Below the pieces are notes generated by a model that did not search any database, was not told where the DNA came from, and saw nothing but the letters and a program-made list of their open reading frames with translations. A stretch of 64,000 nucleotides of DNA from NCBI RefSeq assembly GCF_022201045.2, contig NC_068559.1:28465501-28529500 (forward strand). The letters run 5' to 3'. This document shows, piece after piece, positions 46,190 to 58,929 of the stretch. Each line of letters starts with the position of its first letter. Position 1 is the first letter of the stretch. Both the position numbers and the translations under genes were made by a program. The DNA comes from Citrus sinensis. Taxonomy: Eukaryota > Streptophyta > Magnoliopsida > Sapindales > Rutaceae.

Positions 46190-49100
46190 ATGAACTGATT
46201 CTGCCCTGAAGCTTTGTCAGATCCTGGTTGGTTTTATTTGCACAAACTATTGTCTATTTATTAGTTTTATAAGGCTTTTTTTTCAGCTGGTGGCTTAAGG
46301 TCAATGCTATGGTTCTGAGTTTCAATTTGCCTATTTATTTAACGACTATTGGATCCTTTCCAGGAACAATAGAGGGATTGTACATTTTCCCCGTTCTCAA
46401 CACTTTTTTGGGGGAATTGATCATGAAATAATTGGAGATTGTTGATGACAGCAGGAAATTTTGTGGCTTAGTTTTCTCTTGTTAATGTGGAAAATCAACA
46501 AGAAACCAGAGTTTTATTGTTTGATTATCAATGTACTGCTACAAGTTTTGTCAGTTACATGATATTTCATTAAATGGTGCGTGAATCTGAGTCGTTTGAA
46601 TTCTTTCTTCGGATTTTTGATAATTGTATTGTCACTGTGAGAAAAGAGAAGGTGATGTGGGATTACAGAAATAATAAATTTGATGCATTGCCAACAATCC
46701 CTCCCTACATATTTTTCATTAAGTATCGTGCGTAATAGCAATAATAGAAACATGCTGTGTTTCGGGCCCCATTTTCTTTCAACGAAGGAAGAGCCGATTC
46801 AGGGGCCTAGTGTTTGTGACTTGAACAGGGTTTTTGTACCGCCGAAACTCAAAGGCTAGCTTTTCTTACGTGAGATGGTTATTCTCACGAGTCATTAAAC
46901 ACTGGTAAAGGGGGCCTAGGAGTATCTGTTCTATTGCGCGACAGAAACAACCGAATTAACAAATAAACCTAAACTCGCCGAGCCGGAAGAATGTACAACC
47001 CACCGGAGTTAGCTGAACTGAAATACACAAGTGGCTAAGAAGTTGACTTGCTGGTGAAAGTGAAACCAAAGCTTTTGTTAGTAAGTATCATGATTCATGA
47101 TTAATGCAAGAAGAGCATATGTAATTTCAATTTTCAATGCTACAAACCACACAATAATAATTTTACATCTGTCCGGTTTAAGTTTTAATTTCTAAACTTT
47201 CTTTTTGTTAAACACTAATTTATATGGTAAAACTTACATAAATTAACAGTATTGGTATCAAGAATTTTTTTTTTTTAGTTAAGCGAATATTAAGTAATTG
47301 AATTATAATTTAGCAAGTTGACCCCAGTGGGGATTGGAAAAACTTATTGTTTAAGTGATGTTTTAATTTATTGAGATTCTACTGTATATTACAATCAAAA
47401 TTCTACAGATATTTACAATTAAAAATTTAATGAGACAATATAAATCAAGTTTGTTATACACACAATTCATATTTTTATCCTCACAAATATTGGAAGAAAA
47501 TATACTCCACTCACATGCTTGTAGATATAATTACCTCGATTCAGTTCTGAAATTGAGAGGGAAATGGAGTAACAACCAATGATAACACAACAAGAAAATC
47601 TTTTATAAATTTATTCGTTTACAAAGAGATGTGGTTTAAATTTATTGATTGGATAAAAATACAAAATAATAAAAATAAATCTTTTAAAATGAGATTTATC
47701 TAATCCAATCAATTAAATTATGATATATTAATTTGTATAAGAGTTTATAACTCTTGTCTTGTTATAATCACTAACATGTTCTGAGACTTCAACTCCCACC
47801 ATAAAGTTGTTTAAGGGCATGAGTTAACAACAGAGCGCATTAGCTAAGTTATAAACTTAACCATGAGTCAAAGATAAGACAACATAATTCAAACATCCCT
47901 ACTGCGAAACAGCGAAAGGCTGGGGTTGAACCTTCTAGGAATAGGAATATGATAGTTTTACTGGAACACTATTCTACAAAATGGGCGGTTCCAGCATTTC
48001 AACCGAAAATATATCGGAAACATCAAACGAGACGGGGCCTCAAACTGAGCCTTTTTTTTTCAATTTTTATTCTTTTCCCTTTCCAGAGTTTTCTAGAAAG
48101 AGAAGTTAACATCCGGTAGTGAAATTGCAGAGAGGCTAGCAAATCCTTGTGCTCTACGAAACACGTTTCCTTGACCAAAGAAAGTATCAGGTCTTCGCCC
48201 TAATGATTCCATTTCCATCCCCCGTGTTCTTTCAGTGTCCAATGTTCGCCAAATGCAATTTGGGATGGGTCTGGGTCTGTGACTTTTGATTTTGAGACTT
48301 TCAACTCAACTGCAATACATTCCAAAACGCAAATAAAAATTACCCCTGGTTTGTCGTCAGCTCGCCTATCCTAAACCCTCTTGTCTCTTCTGGTGTTGAC
48401 TGATTTTTTTATTTCTTTAAAAACAGCAGTAATATGAATATAAATTATTCCACGACGCGGCCCCGCGCCGCGCACTAATGGTCAAAAGTTAGTTCTTGAC
48501 CAGCTGAAACGTGCAATCCAATTACCGCTTTCCGATATTTTGGTCTATATTGGCTGCAACATTGATTTGGGCCTCTTTTTTTGGGCATGGTTGTATCTCG
48601 TATGTGCTGAATCATTATTGTTGTAGTTAGAACTCGCAACGACATCCCTGTGTATTATTATAAATATAACCTGTACAATTATGGGGTATATAACAATTTG
48701 AATGTCAAGTTTTGCATCAAAAGCACGACCCCTAAATCAAATGTACATTATTGGTAGGAGCAGAGTGCCCTGCACAATTGGTCAAACGATTCAATATTTG
48801 CTTTACAACACACGCATGGCATGTGTACATAGTTACAGTTAAATAATGCATGCGCTTGATGGTGGTGGACCGGTCAGAGAACATTAGGTGAGTATAGTTA
48901 ACTTTATTTGGTACAAGAAGTGCTTCGATTGAATAAATTTAACTTATTGCTCTATTAATGTAACAAGCTGACGGACAACTGTTAACCCGTTTACCTGTGA
49001 AACTTACCATTAACAATAATAATTAAATCGTACAGAAGGAGAAGTAGTCAAGAAGACAAGAAGGAATAAATAAAAATCTATTTCAACATCGATTTTTTGT

Positions 49101-49282
49101 TTTCTTAATCATGGGTGACGTAATGATGCAGGCAGTGCAGTTGAATTCCGGAGAAGAATGATTGTATTTCACTTTGAATTTCAGAGCTAACAGATAATAG
49201 GAGAATTATATTCGAGACTTGAGAGAGGATTTCATTTTTCATTTCCATTTCGTGAGGATACGAAAAAGGTTAAAAATCGAAA
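46190..49282. other. Intergenic region between PDB1 and the BAR-domain gene
   Basis: The first 250 to 300 bases are probably the PDB1 3' UTR. No gene or RNA is recognised in the rest. A short GC-rich patch (about 48450-48476) stands out but has no feature I can name. Confidence 0.55.
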
Positions 49283-52200
49283 ATGAAGACGTCGCTGAGA
49301 CGATGGCGAGGATTCACACTCCACAAGCACGGCGATTCCAAGGACCGGCGAGATCTTCGGCCTCTGGCTCAATTGGACGAGCTCGCTCAGGCTTCTCAGG
49401 TACGCCGCTGTTGCTGTTTTTCTGTTTCGTGAGATTTTAACAGAACGACTCTTTCGAGTTTTTTGAACGTGGCGTTAGGTTTCTCTGTAGTGGATGTTAT
49501 GTTGGGTAATTCAATTGTCCCCCTTTTCTTTCTTTTTTTTTTTTAAAAAAAATAAACATAGTTTTGGATCCAGACTTAATGTGTAAATTGCTTAAAAGTT
49601 TGATTTACATACATAGCAAAAGTGAGACTTTTTGAAATTAAAAAAAAAAAAATCAACTGATTTATAGGGAGAATGTAAGTAATATATAAAGTTATCGCCT
49701 TTTCTGGCTGAATTAGTATGTTTTTTTTTTTTCCTTTTTAACAGGACATGCAGGACATGAGGGGCTGTTATGATAGCTTACTTTCAGCAGCTGCAGCGAC
49801 TGCTAATAGTGCTTATGGTACCTCATTGATGCGGTTTTTTTTTCTTTAATTAAATTTTCTCATATTCTTTCTCATGAATGTTCTATTATAATCATAATAT
49901 CTACATTATTGGCCGCGAATATGTAAGCATTTCTGCGATGTTAACGAATCCCGCATATAGTGATTAGTTGGAATATCAAACAAATGCAACTACTTTTTGC
50001 AAAACTAAGACGGGACTAGTTTAGTTTATCGTATGTCACTTCTTGATTTTGTAATCTATTTTGTTTATTTTTTGAGTGTATTCCCATTTTCTCTCAGAAT
50101 TCTCCGAGTCATTACAGGAACTGGGTGCCTGTCTTCTTGAGAAAACTGCACTGAATGATAATGAAGAAAGTGGTAAGTCAACATACTTTCTCTTCTGCCT
50201 TGTTCTTTTGTACCTTTTTTTTTTGTTAACATAGATTTGGCAAGTATTGTTTGAAACATGTCTTAATTTTACTAATCCACTGTAATGGCTCTGCCAGTAA
50301 AATATTATTCAAAGGCGATGTTGAGCTTAATGTTTTGGCCATTGTTTCATTCTTCAAATCTTATGAATAGAAGAATAATTGAAACTCAAATTTGAAGAAT
50401 TATTTGGGCATAGTATGGTACCAATGTGCTTCCCAGTTTTGCTTAAAGGTGTAGTTTGCCACCGTATTTATCCTGATTTTTTTTTTTTTAATATTTCACT
50501 CACTATTGTTGATCTGTCAATTCTTGCTTTTGTAAAAATTGAATTGAACATTTGTTGTATAACTTTATCCAAGTTTGTTAATAGTTTCTTGTTCTTGTGA
50601 GTGCTAAAATTATGGTCAGTGCTCAGTCTTATACACCCAAAATAAGTCAGTTTTGCCTTCAGTTAATTAATTCTTTTTTTTTTCCCCCTTAGAGATGCAT
50701 GGTCAGTGACGTGTGTTTTTTCCCCATTCTAGAGAGGGGCAAAAAGAAAAATATTAAGTTGTTTTAGTTCCTGTGCAGGCAAAGTCTTGTTAATGCTGGG
50801 AAAAGTGCAGTTTGAACTTCAGAAACTTGTTGATGCATACGTGAGTGCTTATTCTTGTCTGTAAGCTGTCACAAAATTGTACATCTTGCCCTGCCCCATT
50901 AATAAATTTCTCTTCATATTGCAGCGCTCTCACATTTTCCAGACAATCACAATTCCATCAGAATCTCTTCTTAATGAGCTTCAGACTGTTGAGGTTAATT
51001 TCATGTGCACTCTTTAATTTTCTTAATAAAATTTTTCCTTCTGAGACACTTTCGTCTTTCAATAATTTGGTTTCAGTTACCATTTTCTAATTACTCACTG
51101 TTTCTATTGGTGAATTTTCTCTGCACAGTTTCTGCTTTTGTTTGTACATCTAATTTTTTTTTTTTTAACATTTTGATGCAGGAGATGAAGCAACAATGTG
51201 ATGAAAAAAGGTACAGAATCAATTTTTAAGACACACTGCAGACACAGAAATTGAATGTCATTTGAGCCTTTGAGATAATTAATTTTTCATTTTGGTGCAT
51301 GATCTGCAGAAACGTATGTGAGTACATGTTGATGAGGCAGAGAGAAAAAGGGAGGTCAAAAAATGGGAAAGGAGAAACATTTTCGCTGCAGCAGTTGCAA
51401 GAAGCTCATGATGAGTATGATCAGGAGGCAACCTTATTTGTTTTTCGTTTGAAATCTCTGAAGCAAGGACAATCACGAAGTCTTCTTACACAGGCAGCTC
51501 GGCACCATGCTGCTCAGGTTTATCGTTTTTCTCTATTGTTTTGTCTAATGTTCTTGTCCTTCTGCTGGATAATTTATTGATTGGTTTACTTTTCTGTGCT
51601 TGAAAACAGTTGAGCTTTGTCAAGAAGGCTCTTAAGTCTCTTGAGGCAGTAGATCCGCACGTAAAAATGGTTGCAGAGCAGCAGCACATTGATTATCAGT
51701 TCAGAGGACTTGAAGATGATGATATGGATGATGGTGACGATGACGACAATGGCTCAGATTCGCGTGGTGATGGGGAGTTAAGTTTTGACTATAGACAAAA
51801 TGAGCAGGAGCAAGATGCTGTTTCTTCATCAAGAAAATCAATGGAGGTGAGAACATAATGCTGGGATGTTATTTTATGGTGCTTTAGCATTTTTGCATTG
51901 TAGTTATGGTACTATATTTGTTCAAATATCACAGAGCTAAGAATCTTCGAAGTTCTGTCCTGCCAAATGCTTTATTTTACAGCAAACAAAAGATTCTAGA
52001 TGTACATGTAAGATAAGCCATATATGAAAAGCACAATCATGCCATATTGTTGGATCATTGATCTGCTTTACTTCTAAGTTAGGAATGTATTGCATTTTAA
52101 TGTTGCATTCCATTTGACTCTGTGAATTGGCTATTACAAATGTTTGTGCAGTTGGATCAGCCAGACATTACATTTTCCCAAGTTGCAAGACTGGAGACTT

Positions 52201-54770
52201 CAAAGGTAAATGACCTGCTGTAGTTTCAATTTATATGTTCTTAGTGAACAGGTTATGAATTGAAATCCATTTAATGAGCATAGGCTGGTTGGAGGATTAA
52301 ATCATGATTGTGATTGAATCTATTTCTCTTAGTTTTTCTAAGAAGTTGCAATCTTATCTTATTTAGCAAATCTTATATGGTAATCTAATAAAAACAAATT
52401 AATCTGACTGTAGGGGACTTTTATCAAGCTATAAGATTTTAGCCATTTGTTATCCAATTGTTAACAAATGATTGGAATTCAAGTTTATTCAAAAGTCAGT
52501 GGACCTGAATTGAATCATGACTATATAAGCTATTCTGATATTAAGATTCGATATAGATGAAATCGTGGAAGCGGACCTTTGATTTCCTTGGACCACGCAG
52601 GAGTTAAGTGGAAAACCCTTCCTAGTGAATTCTCATTTTAATTTGATTAATTGATTGATGAGACCAAATGGACCGCTCTTGAACAAAGGACGAAGGACTC
52701 CTCCCGTACCCATTTCAACTTCACTAGGGACCTCAAATGATTGGAATTTAAGTTTAGTAGATATATTGTCATATACAGAGAGATACAATCAATTCATTTA
52801 CTGGAAATGGTTGACTCAAAGAAGTGGATTGCGGACCTTGTACTGTGCCAAACACAGGACAAGTTGTATCTCCCTGTGTGCAGCTTTAAAACTAAATATT
52901 GTATCACATTTATATATCTCATTTTCATGTTTTCTCTATATGATTTTTAGAGGTGCAGCAAACATCTATTTCATGCTCTGCACGAGTTTTATTCTTGTCT
53001 TTTGGTGTATTTGCAGGAAACTTTAGATAGAAACTACAGGAAATCTCTTTCCTTTAGTAGGGAGGTCAGGTTTAGCAGCCAATCAGCTCCACTTTTTATG
53101 GATAATAAATCTGATCTCGATGATAGAAGGAAACAGATGCGACAGTCATCCACGAGAAAGTTCAATACTTATGTATTACCAACACCAGGTGATACAAAGA
53201 GTTCTCATTCTCCAGGACCAGGTAGTCCGGTTCCTAGTGCATTAAGGCCAAGTTTGGGTGGACAGACTTATAATTTGCGGCATGAATCTCCCCTGGACAT
53301 GTTGAAGTTTGATAAAAGTTTGGGAGGTGATAAAACTTCCAAAGATACTGCACAGTCAATACTTAGAGAGAGCAACAATAATACTGCATCCATTCAACTG
53401 CCACCTCCTCCCCCTGCTGATGGTTTTTTACTTTCACGGCTTGATCCTCGTGGTGCTTCTGTTCCTAAGAAAGTCAAAAGACAATCCTTCTCTGGTCCGT
53501 TGACAGGTCCGCGGCCTGCAAAACCTGTCTTGAAGGAACACCAGCAGTTGTTATCCGGACCTCTTTTAAGAAATCCAATGCCTCAACCGCCAAGCTCATC
53601 TCCAAAAGTATCTCCAAGCACTTCCCCTACGTTTGTGTCCTCGCCTAAGATCAGTGAGCTTCATGAGCTTCCAAGACCTCCGGGCAGATTAAACTTGAAC
53701 TCAGCAAGGCCAATGGGTTTGGTTGGTCATTCGGCCCCCTTGTTGCCCAAAGGTCAAGTGCTTTCTGCTCCCAGTAAATCAGCAATGGAGAATGTAGCAT
53801 CTCCACTGCCAAAGCCTCCTCAGACTATTACGCGTAGTTTTTCCATTCCTTCAAGCAGTCATGAAATGGAAACTGCTCACAATTTAGAGATGGCCTCACC
53901 TCCGCTTACTCCAATATCTTTAACTACCAAGAATCCATCATCAGCTGTTTCTGAACCTGTTGTTCAAACTGTTGAAATCAGAGGTAATTCAGAAGCATGT
54001 GCTGTTTTTTCTCTAGTTAATTTAACTATTTCTTCTAAACAAAATGACTCAAGTTCATAGGTATCAGTTTGGCAGTGGTTTCATTGATTAGTCATCAATT
54101 TCATCAGCATATTAAGAAATAATAAGACTCTGATACTAACTGAAATGTTATCATGCTTCATAGACTGTTTGCTCTTAGTCAAAACAACTTTATGGTGTGA
54201 AGTTGATGATGAAGCTAGAATCCAATTGACGAAGTGTTTTAAGAGAATTTGAACTGTTATTGTTGGTTATTGAAATGTTTGTTACAATTCTTCGTGTCTT
54301 GAACTTGGTAAACTGTATTGTTTCACTGATGGCTCCTATCCGGTAGGAAAGATATACTAACTGAAATGTTATCATGTTTCATAGACTGTTTGCTCTTAGT
54401 CAAAACAACTTTATGGTGTGAAGTTGATGATGAAGCTAGAATCCAATTGACAAAGTGTTTTAAGAGAATTTGAACTGTTAGTGTTGGTTATTGAAATGTT
54501 TGTTACAATTCTTCGTGACTTGAACTTGGTAAACTGTATTGTTTCACTGATGGCTCCTATCCGGTGGGAAAGATATCACTTGAGACCTCTGTATGGTTGT
54601 CTCAATTAACTTATGGCTATAAATGACGTAATCCATGTTGGTATTCATTGTTGTATGTATGCCTGTGTTATCTGCAAAGAAGTATTTTTGGTATCCATAA
54701 TTTTTGCTGATATTGGTTGAATTTTATGTTCCTAACTGTTGTGATAATTATGCACACAGGTGCAGAGTAA
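49283..54770 (+). CDS. BAR-domain, proline-rich protein (At2g33490-like)
   Basis: Exons: 49283-49399, 49745-49817, 50098-50172, 50779-50840, 50925-50993, 51182-51210, 51310-51517, 51610-51846, 52152-52205, 53017-53983 and 54760-54770. They join in frame to 633 residues. Residues 1 to about 240 are mostly helical and match the BAR-like N-terminus of the plant 'hydroxyproline-rich glycoprotein' family (KHGDSKDRRDLRPLAQLDEL, then YDSLLSAAAATANSAYEFSE). BAR domains dimerise and bind curved membranes. An acidic run (DDDMDDGDDDDN, about residues 265-280) and a long Pro/Ser-rich tail (LPPPPPADGF, SGPLTGPRPAKP, repeated SP motifs, RSFSIPSSSHE) follow. The last coding exon adds only GAE after VEIRG. 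No signal peptide is seen, so I infer a cytosolic, membrane-associated protein despite the historic family name. Confidence 0.87.
54133..54574. repeat. Tandem duplication, 2 x 221 bp, in the last intron of the BAR-domain gene
   Basis: Units 54133-54353 and 54354-54574 both start ATACTAACTGAAATGTTATC and end CGGT(A/G)GGAAAGAT. I count about five differences over 221 bases, so the duplication is fairly recent. Confidence 0.93.
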
Positions 54771-56322
54771 ATTTTTGGTTAGCAGGAGTTTCCAGGCCTG
54801 GCAGAAAATTCTTGAGGTGGAGATCATCCACACCATTTCGTACAGTTGCGGATGTATATATATTTCCCCATTAATCATTTTGATTCGTCGTATCCACTCC
54901 TATACTCCTTATTTATAAATGGATGAGCTCTTGGCGAAGTAAAGGTCAATTAAATAATCGCTCATGTGCTCCATCACTTGTGGAGGAATTTTTGTATCTT
55001 TTGCTAGGAATGAGTTCCCTAATTTTCCTCAACAATTCGTCGCTGGCTTATAACTTCTTCTGATCTTTTGGTGTAGTACTAATGGAAGAATTAAGACAAT
55101 GCTGATTCATTGAAAAAACTTGTGGTTCCCATTATCAATTCTTTCGAGTTGTATTATACAAACCAGTAATTCTTCTGTTTTAAGGACAGGCTGCTTCAAT
55201 TGCCAAAATTTTGCTAATTTTCTGATCTGTGGCTGTGGGTGGGCTGGTGGCATGGGTCCCTCCGAACCAATTTGGGTTCTGGGATTTCTGGAAAATTCAG
55301 CCAAGGGATGATGGTTCTATTTGTTGTTACAAGTATGATTCTATTTACGGTGTTCATAATTCAATCCGTTTTGTTTAATCTATCTGTTCCGTAAAAATTC
55401 AATCCGTGGACTTATGGATTGAATTGAATTAAAAATTTAAAAATATATTTTTAGTGTATTGAATATGAATTTACTTATGTAAATATATAAAAATTATAAA
55501 AAAATAAAAAAATTTATTTAATAAAAAAATTAAACTTATAAATATGACATTATATTTACTAATAAATAAATAAGTAAAAATATGATTACATTAATATCAT
55601 ATTGTATCTTATCCGATAATAATATAAAATAAAATTAATTACATAAAAAATATAATTTCTTAAACAGTTAATTTTCATATACTGATCTAAACAAATGATA
55701 TTTTTTTTGGCATATTATATTTTAAAACTTTAAATGTATTTTCTAACTTTATTTAAATAATAAATTTATTTAAATCTAATTTAATTTTAAATTTGATTGC
55801 TAGTAAAATTATTTTTATATTAAATTTTTATTTAATTAATTTGTAGATAGAAAATGGTTACAAAAATTTTAGCCTGCAAACCAGTCCACAAAATGATGAA
55901 TTAGGTCAAATATGCATCCGAACTGCAGACATATAGATTAAATTTTATATTTGAATTAAATTTCATCAATTCATAAATTAGATTAAATTAAAAATTTATA
56001 ATTCATAAAATTATAAATCGAATACGAATTAATGTTCAATCCGCAAAATCCGATTTGGATCATTGAAGAGCAGAGCATATGTATCATCTATATAGTACAT
56101 ACTATAATATATATTGGAGCAAAAGCAAAATTACAGGTGACTGAAACTTAAATGTCACAAGCGTGGAGATTAGAATTATCTCCGCTTAATATAGGATCAG
56201 TTTCATGGTATCATATGCTAACGAACAACTATATTAATATATATATATATGCAAAAACCACTTCCATACAAAGTGACGTTGTAAGGATCTGGGGGCACAC
56301 GATTGTTTCTTCTTTGGTTTTG
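54771..56322. other. Intergenic region, convergent 3' flanks
   Basis: It contains the BAR-domain gene's 3' UTR and a very AT-rich block (about 55380-56060). I see no gene. It separates two converging genes. Confidence 0.6.
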
Positions 56323-58050
56323 TCATTTACAGTCTCCAACATCATATCTCACAAAGCCCATCAGTTCTGGTCCCTCTAGCCTTGGATTGTTCATAAAACT
56401 GCAGCAACGAATCAACCCAAAAAAAGAAAAAGAAAAAAGAAAAAAAAAAGACGCATTTACGATTTGAACTGCTGTTAATGAATTCTTAGCATTGGATGAA
56501 GAACAATCTGTCACCTAACCTTTCCTCTGAGAACTTTGAGAACGAACCGGCGGTCGGAATTGTGCCACACAAATCGTTGTTTGACACGTCACTGCCAAAG
56601 GAAAAAAATCAGATTAATTAGCTCAATGTCGGGGAAAAAAGTAAAAAATTAGAAGGATTTAAAGTTGCTCTTGAGATTATGATTATAAGAAGTTACAACT
56701 CACAGGATCTTGAGGTTTCCAAGTTTGGTTAGTTCTCTTGGTATCTTTCCAGTGAGCTTGTTACCGTTAAGTCTCCTGCATTATGAACTAGCCATCAATG
56801 ATTCTTGACGCCAGAGGAAAAATGAAATGCTTAATCGAATTTGTTTTCTTGATGCTTACAGGAATTTGAGATTAGAGAGCCTGGAGAGTGAAGGAGGAAT
56901 TGGGCCGGTGAGGTTATTATGGTAGAGATCCAAGCTGATAAGGCTCTTCAATTGTCCAAGTTCCTTAGGAATTTGACCCGCCAAATTGTTCATGTAGAGT
57001 TCCCTGTAAGGCCAGCCAACACACACCAACCAATTAAATGCTTTGTAATTTGCATGCTTGGGTGCTTCATCAGTCATGATGATGACGATTCATTTAAAGA
57101 TCCAAATCTACCACTCTATGATCAACGAATCAGTCAATCAGACGGTGATGGCCGCCCAAGAGAAAAACTGACATCAATAATGGCTCAAACTTAACATATC
57201 CTTTCTGTAATTAATTAAATAATTAAATTGGTCGACTTTGATGGCTTTGTGTTCTTGTCTCTGATAAAATGAACCAAGTAAAGTAACAATAATTGATGAA
57301 TAAAATAATAACGAAAATTTAAACCACACTTACAGGTATTGAAGACGTTCAAGCTTCCCCAACTCGGGAACCAAATTTCCGGACAGCTTACCATTTCCAA
57401 GGTCCCTGCACGTTTCAAATCTACTCATTAATTAATTCCGCACATTCACAGTGAGACGACGCCAAAATATAAAACTTTGATTATGTAAATGGTTACAGTT
57501 CAGTTCACACTAATTTGACAATAAATTTCAAGTTTGGTTCTGCTCTCATTAATTACATACGTGTATTTTGCTTGACAGAAGCTCGGATCCAGAGTAAAAA
57601 ATCCTGATTTGAAATTTCACTCACATCAACTAACCACTCTAGGTCACATCTCAGTAGGTATTTGATTATCATTTTACGCTGTTGTATACAGAGGAAAAAA
57701 AAAAGGAGTATAGAAAATTTACAGTCGAGTGACACGATTATCGGCATCACAAGTGACATGAAACCAAGTGCAAGGATCAACTAGAGTCGGATCCCAGCTT
57801 TGAAGAACGCCTTGCGGGTCTTTAACAGCTCTCCTCAACGCAAATAGAGCATCCCCTTTTCACAATTAATACCATCAAAATTTGATCAACCAAATAAGAA
57901 GTAATCACTTTTAACAGGTGGGAAAATGAATTTTTTTTTTTTTTAAAAAAAAAAACCTGTACCTTCTACGTTCGCATTTGAGGTTGCTATGGTGTTTGAT
58001 AAGACCAATGCAACAAGAAGATGAAACAGGCCACTCCTGCAGATCGCCAT
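56323..58050 (-). CDS. Short secreted leucine-rich-repeat protein (LRR1-like, At5g21090 type)
   Basis: Minus-strand exons: 58050-57963, 57855-57723, 57405-57334, 57003-56860, 56775-56704, 56591-56520 and 56398-56323, giving 218 residues, the usual family length. Residues 1-27 form a signal peptide ([20 protein letters not shown]...). An LRRNT cap follows ([19 protein letters not shown], then CTWFHVTCD with its cysteine pair), then about five LxxLxLxxNxLxGxIPxxL repeats, and a C-terminal cap with LCGTIP and ending [14 protein letters not shown]. The 72-bp (or 2 x 72) exons in phase 2, one LRR each, are the pattern of SERK-type receptor ectodomains; this protein lacks a membrane segment and kinase. 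It should act in the apoplast or secretory pathway, probably with receptor kinases. The last exon is easily missed because a frame continues past its donor at 56520. Confidence 0.93.
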
Positions 58051-58255
58051 TGGCAAAGAAAAAAAAGACTTTGAAGGTTGTGTGGATATGCACACACTCT
58101 CTCTCAGAGCAGCGACTTTAAAAGAGTCAAGATGCTAATGGGGTTTTCTTTTTCTTTTTTTATAAGAGAAAGTAGTGTGTGACTGTGCGTGTCTCGTTTG
58201 GTTTTGTTTGTTTAAAGCAAGCAAGGAATCAAAGCCATAGTTGTTTGCAGGGGAA

Positions 58256-58261
58256 TTTATA
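58256..58261 (-). promoter_or_regulatory. TATA box of the LRR1-like gene
   Basis: TATAAA on the minus strand, in CTCTATAAATTCCCC, lies about 206 bases upstream of the start codon. Confidence 0.6.
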
Positions 58262-58887
58262 GAGCCCCATACAAATTAAGAACGGATTTACTTTTTTTTT
58301 TTTTTAATTTTAAAGAATAATTATGACAAAGTTTCAAACTTTTAATGCGGTAGGTCTCCCCCAACTCCTGCTCGGCTATCCTTTGTTTAGTTGTTTTCAT
58401 TTCCAGAGCCGCGTGTCCAATAATATACCCTTATTCTTTAACCTATAATATCATAAATATTAAAGTTGGTTTTGTCCTTGTTGCTTCCATGAGCATCTTT
58501 AAAGTTCAGCCCCAATGCTATTGCCTGTTATATATTTATATTGCTAGGCTGGTTGTTTTTTTTTTTTTTTTTTTTTTAATTATATTACAATCTATCAAAA
58601 TTATATAACAAAGGGTACTTCGAGTTAGACGGTAACTCATCTCCTCTATGCCATATGAAGCGAGGAAGATTCTTAGCATTCGGTAATTATCATGGGTGGC
58701 TAGCCTAGTTGTGTTAGGAGCTTGGAAATGGTAACCTGGAGTTGATGACCGGACATAAAATAAATTCTAGTGGGCTAAATTTTCGGAAATTAAGCTTAGG
58801 ACCACAATGTTCCTGATTTGCCCTGTTACATTACATCAACAGTAATTCCACTGAGGAACAAACAAATTTGGAACTTCAAATGCTAGA

Positions 58888-58891
<4 letters not shown>

Positions 58892-58925
<34 letters not shown>
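58892..58925. repeat. (TA)n microsatellite
   Basis: An uninterrupted TA run of about 17 units, bordered by CTTT and AAAAG, which also pair to make a hairpin. Confidence 0.92.

Positions 58926-58929
<4 letters not shown>

Noticed and set aside
48450-48476. Short GC-rich patch (GACGCGGCCCCGCGCCGCGC)
   Set aside because: It stands out by composition but is too short and isolated to call a regulatory element or island.
52655-53026. 123-codon frame in the BAR-domain gene
   Set aside because: It runs through intron 9 and out of frame with exon 10; the intron explains it.
56486-56520. Alternative end of the LRR1-like protein by reading through the 56520 donor
   Set aside because: The LRR family ends with a conserved NN-RL-GPEL-G segment, which is found in the next exon (56398-56323) with a correct phase 2 junction.
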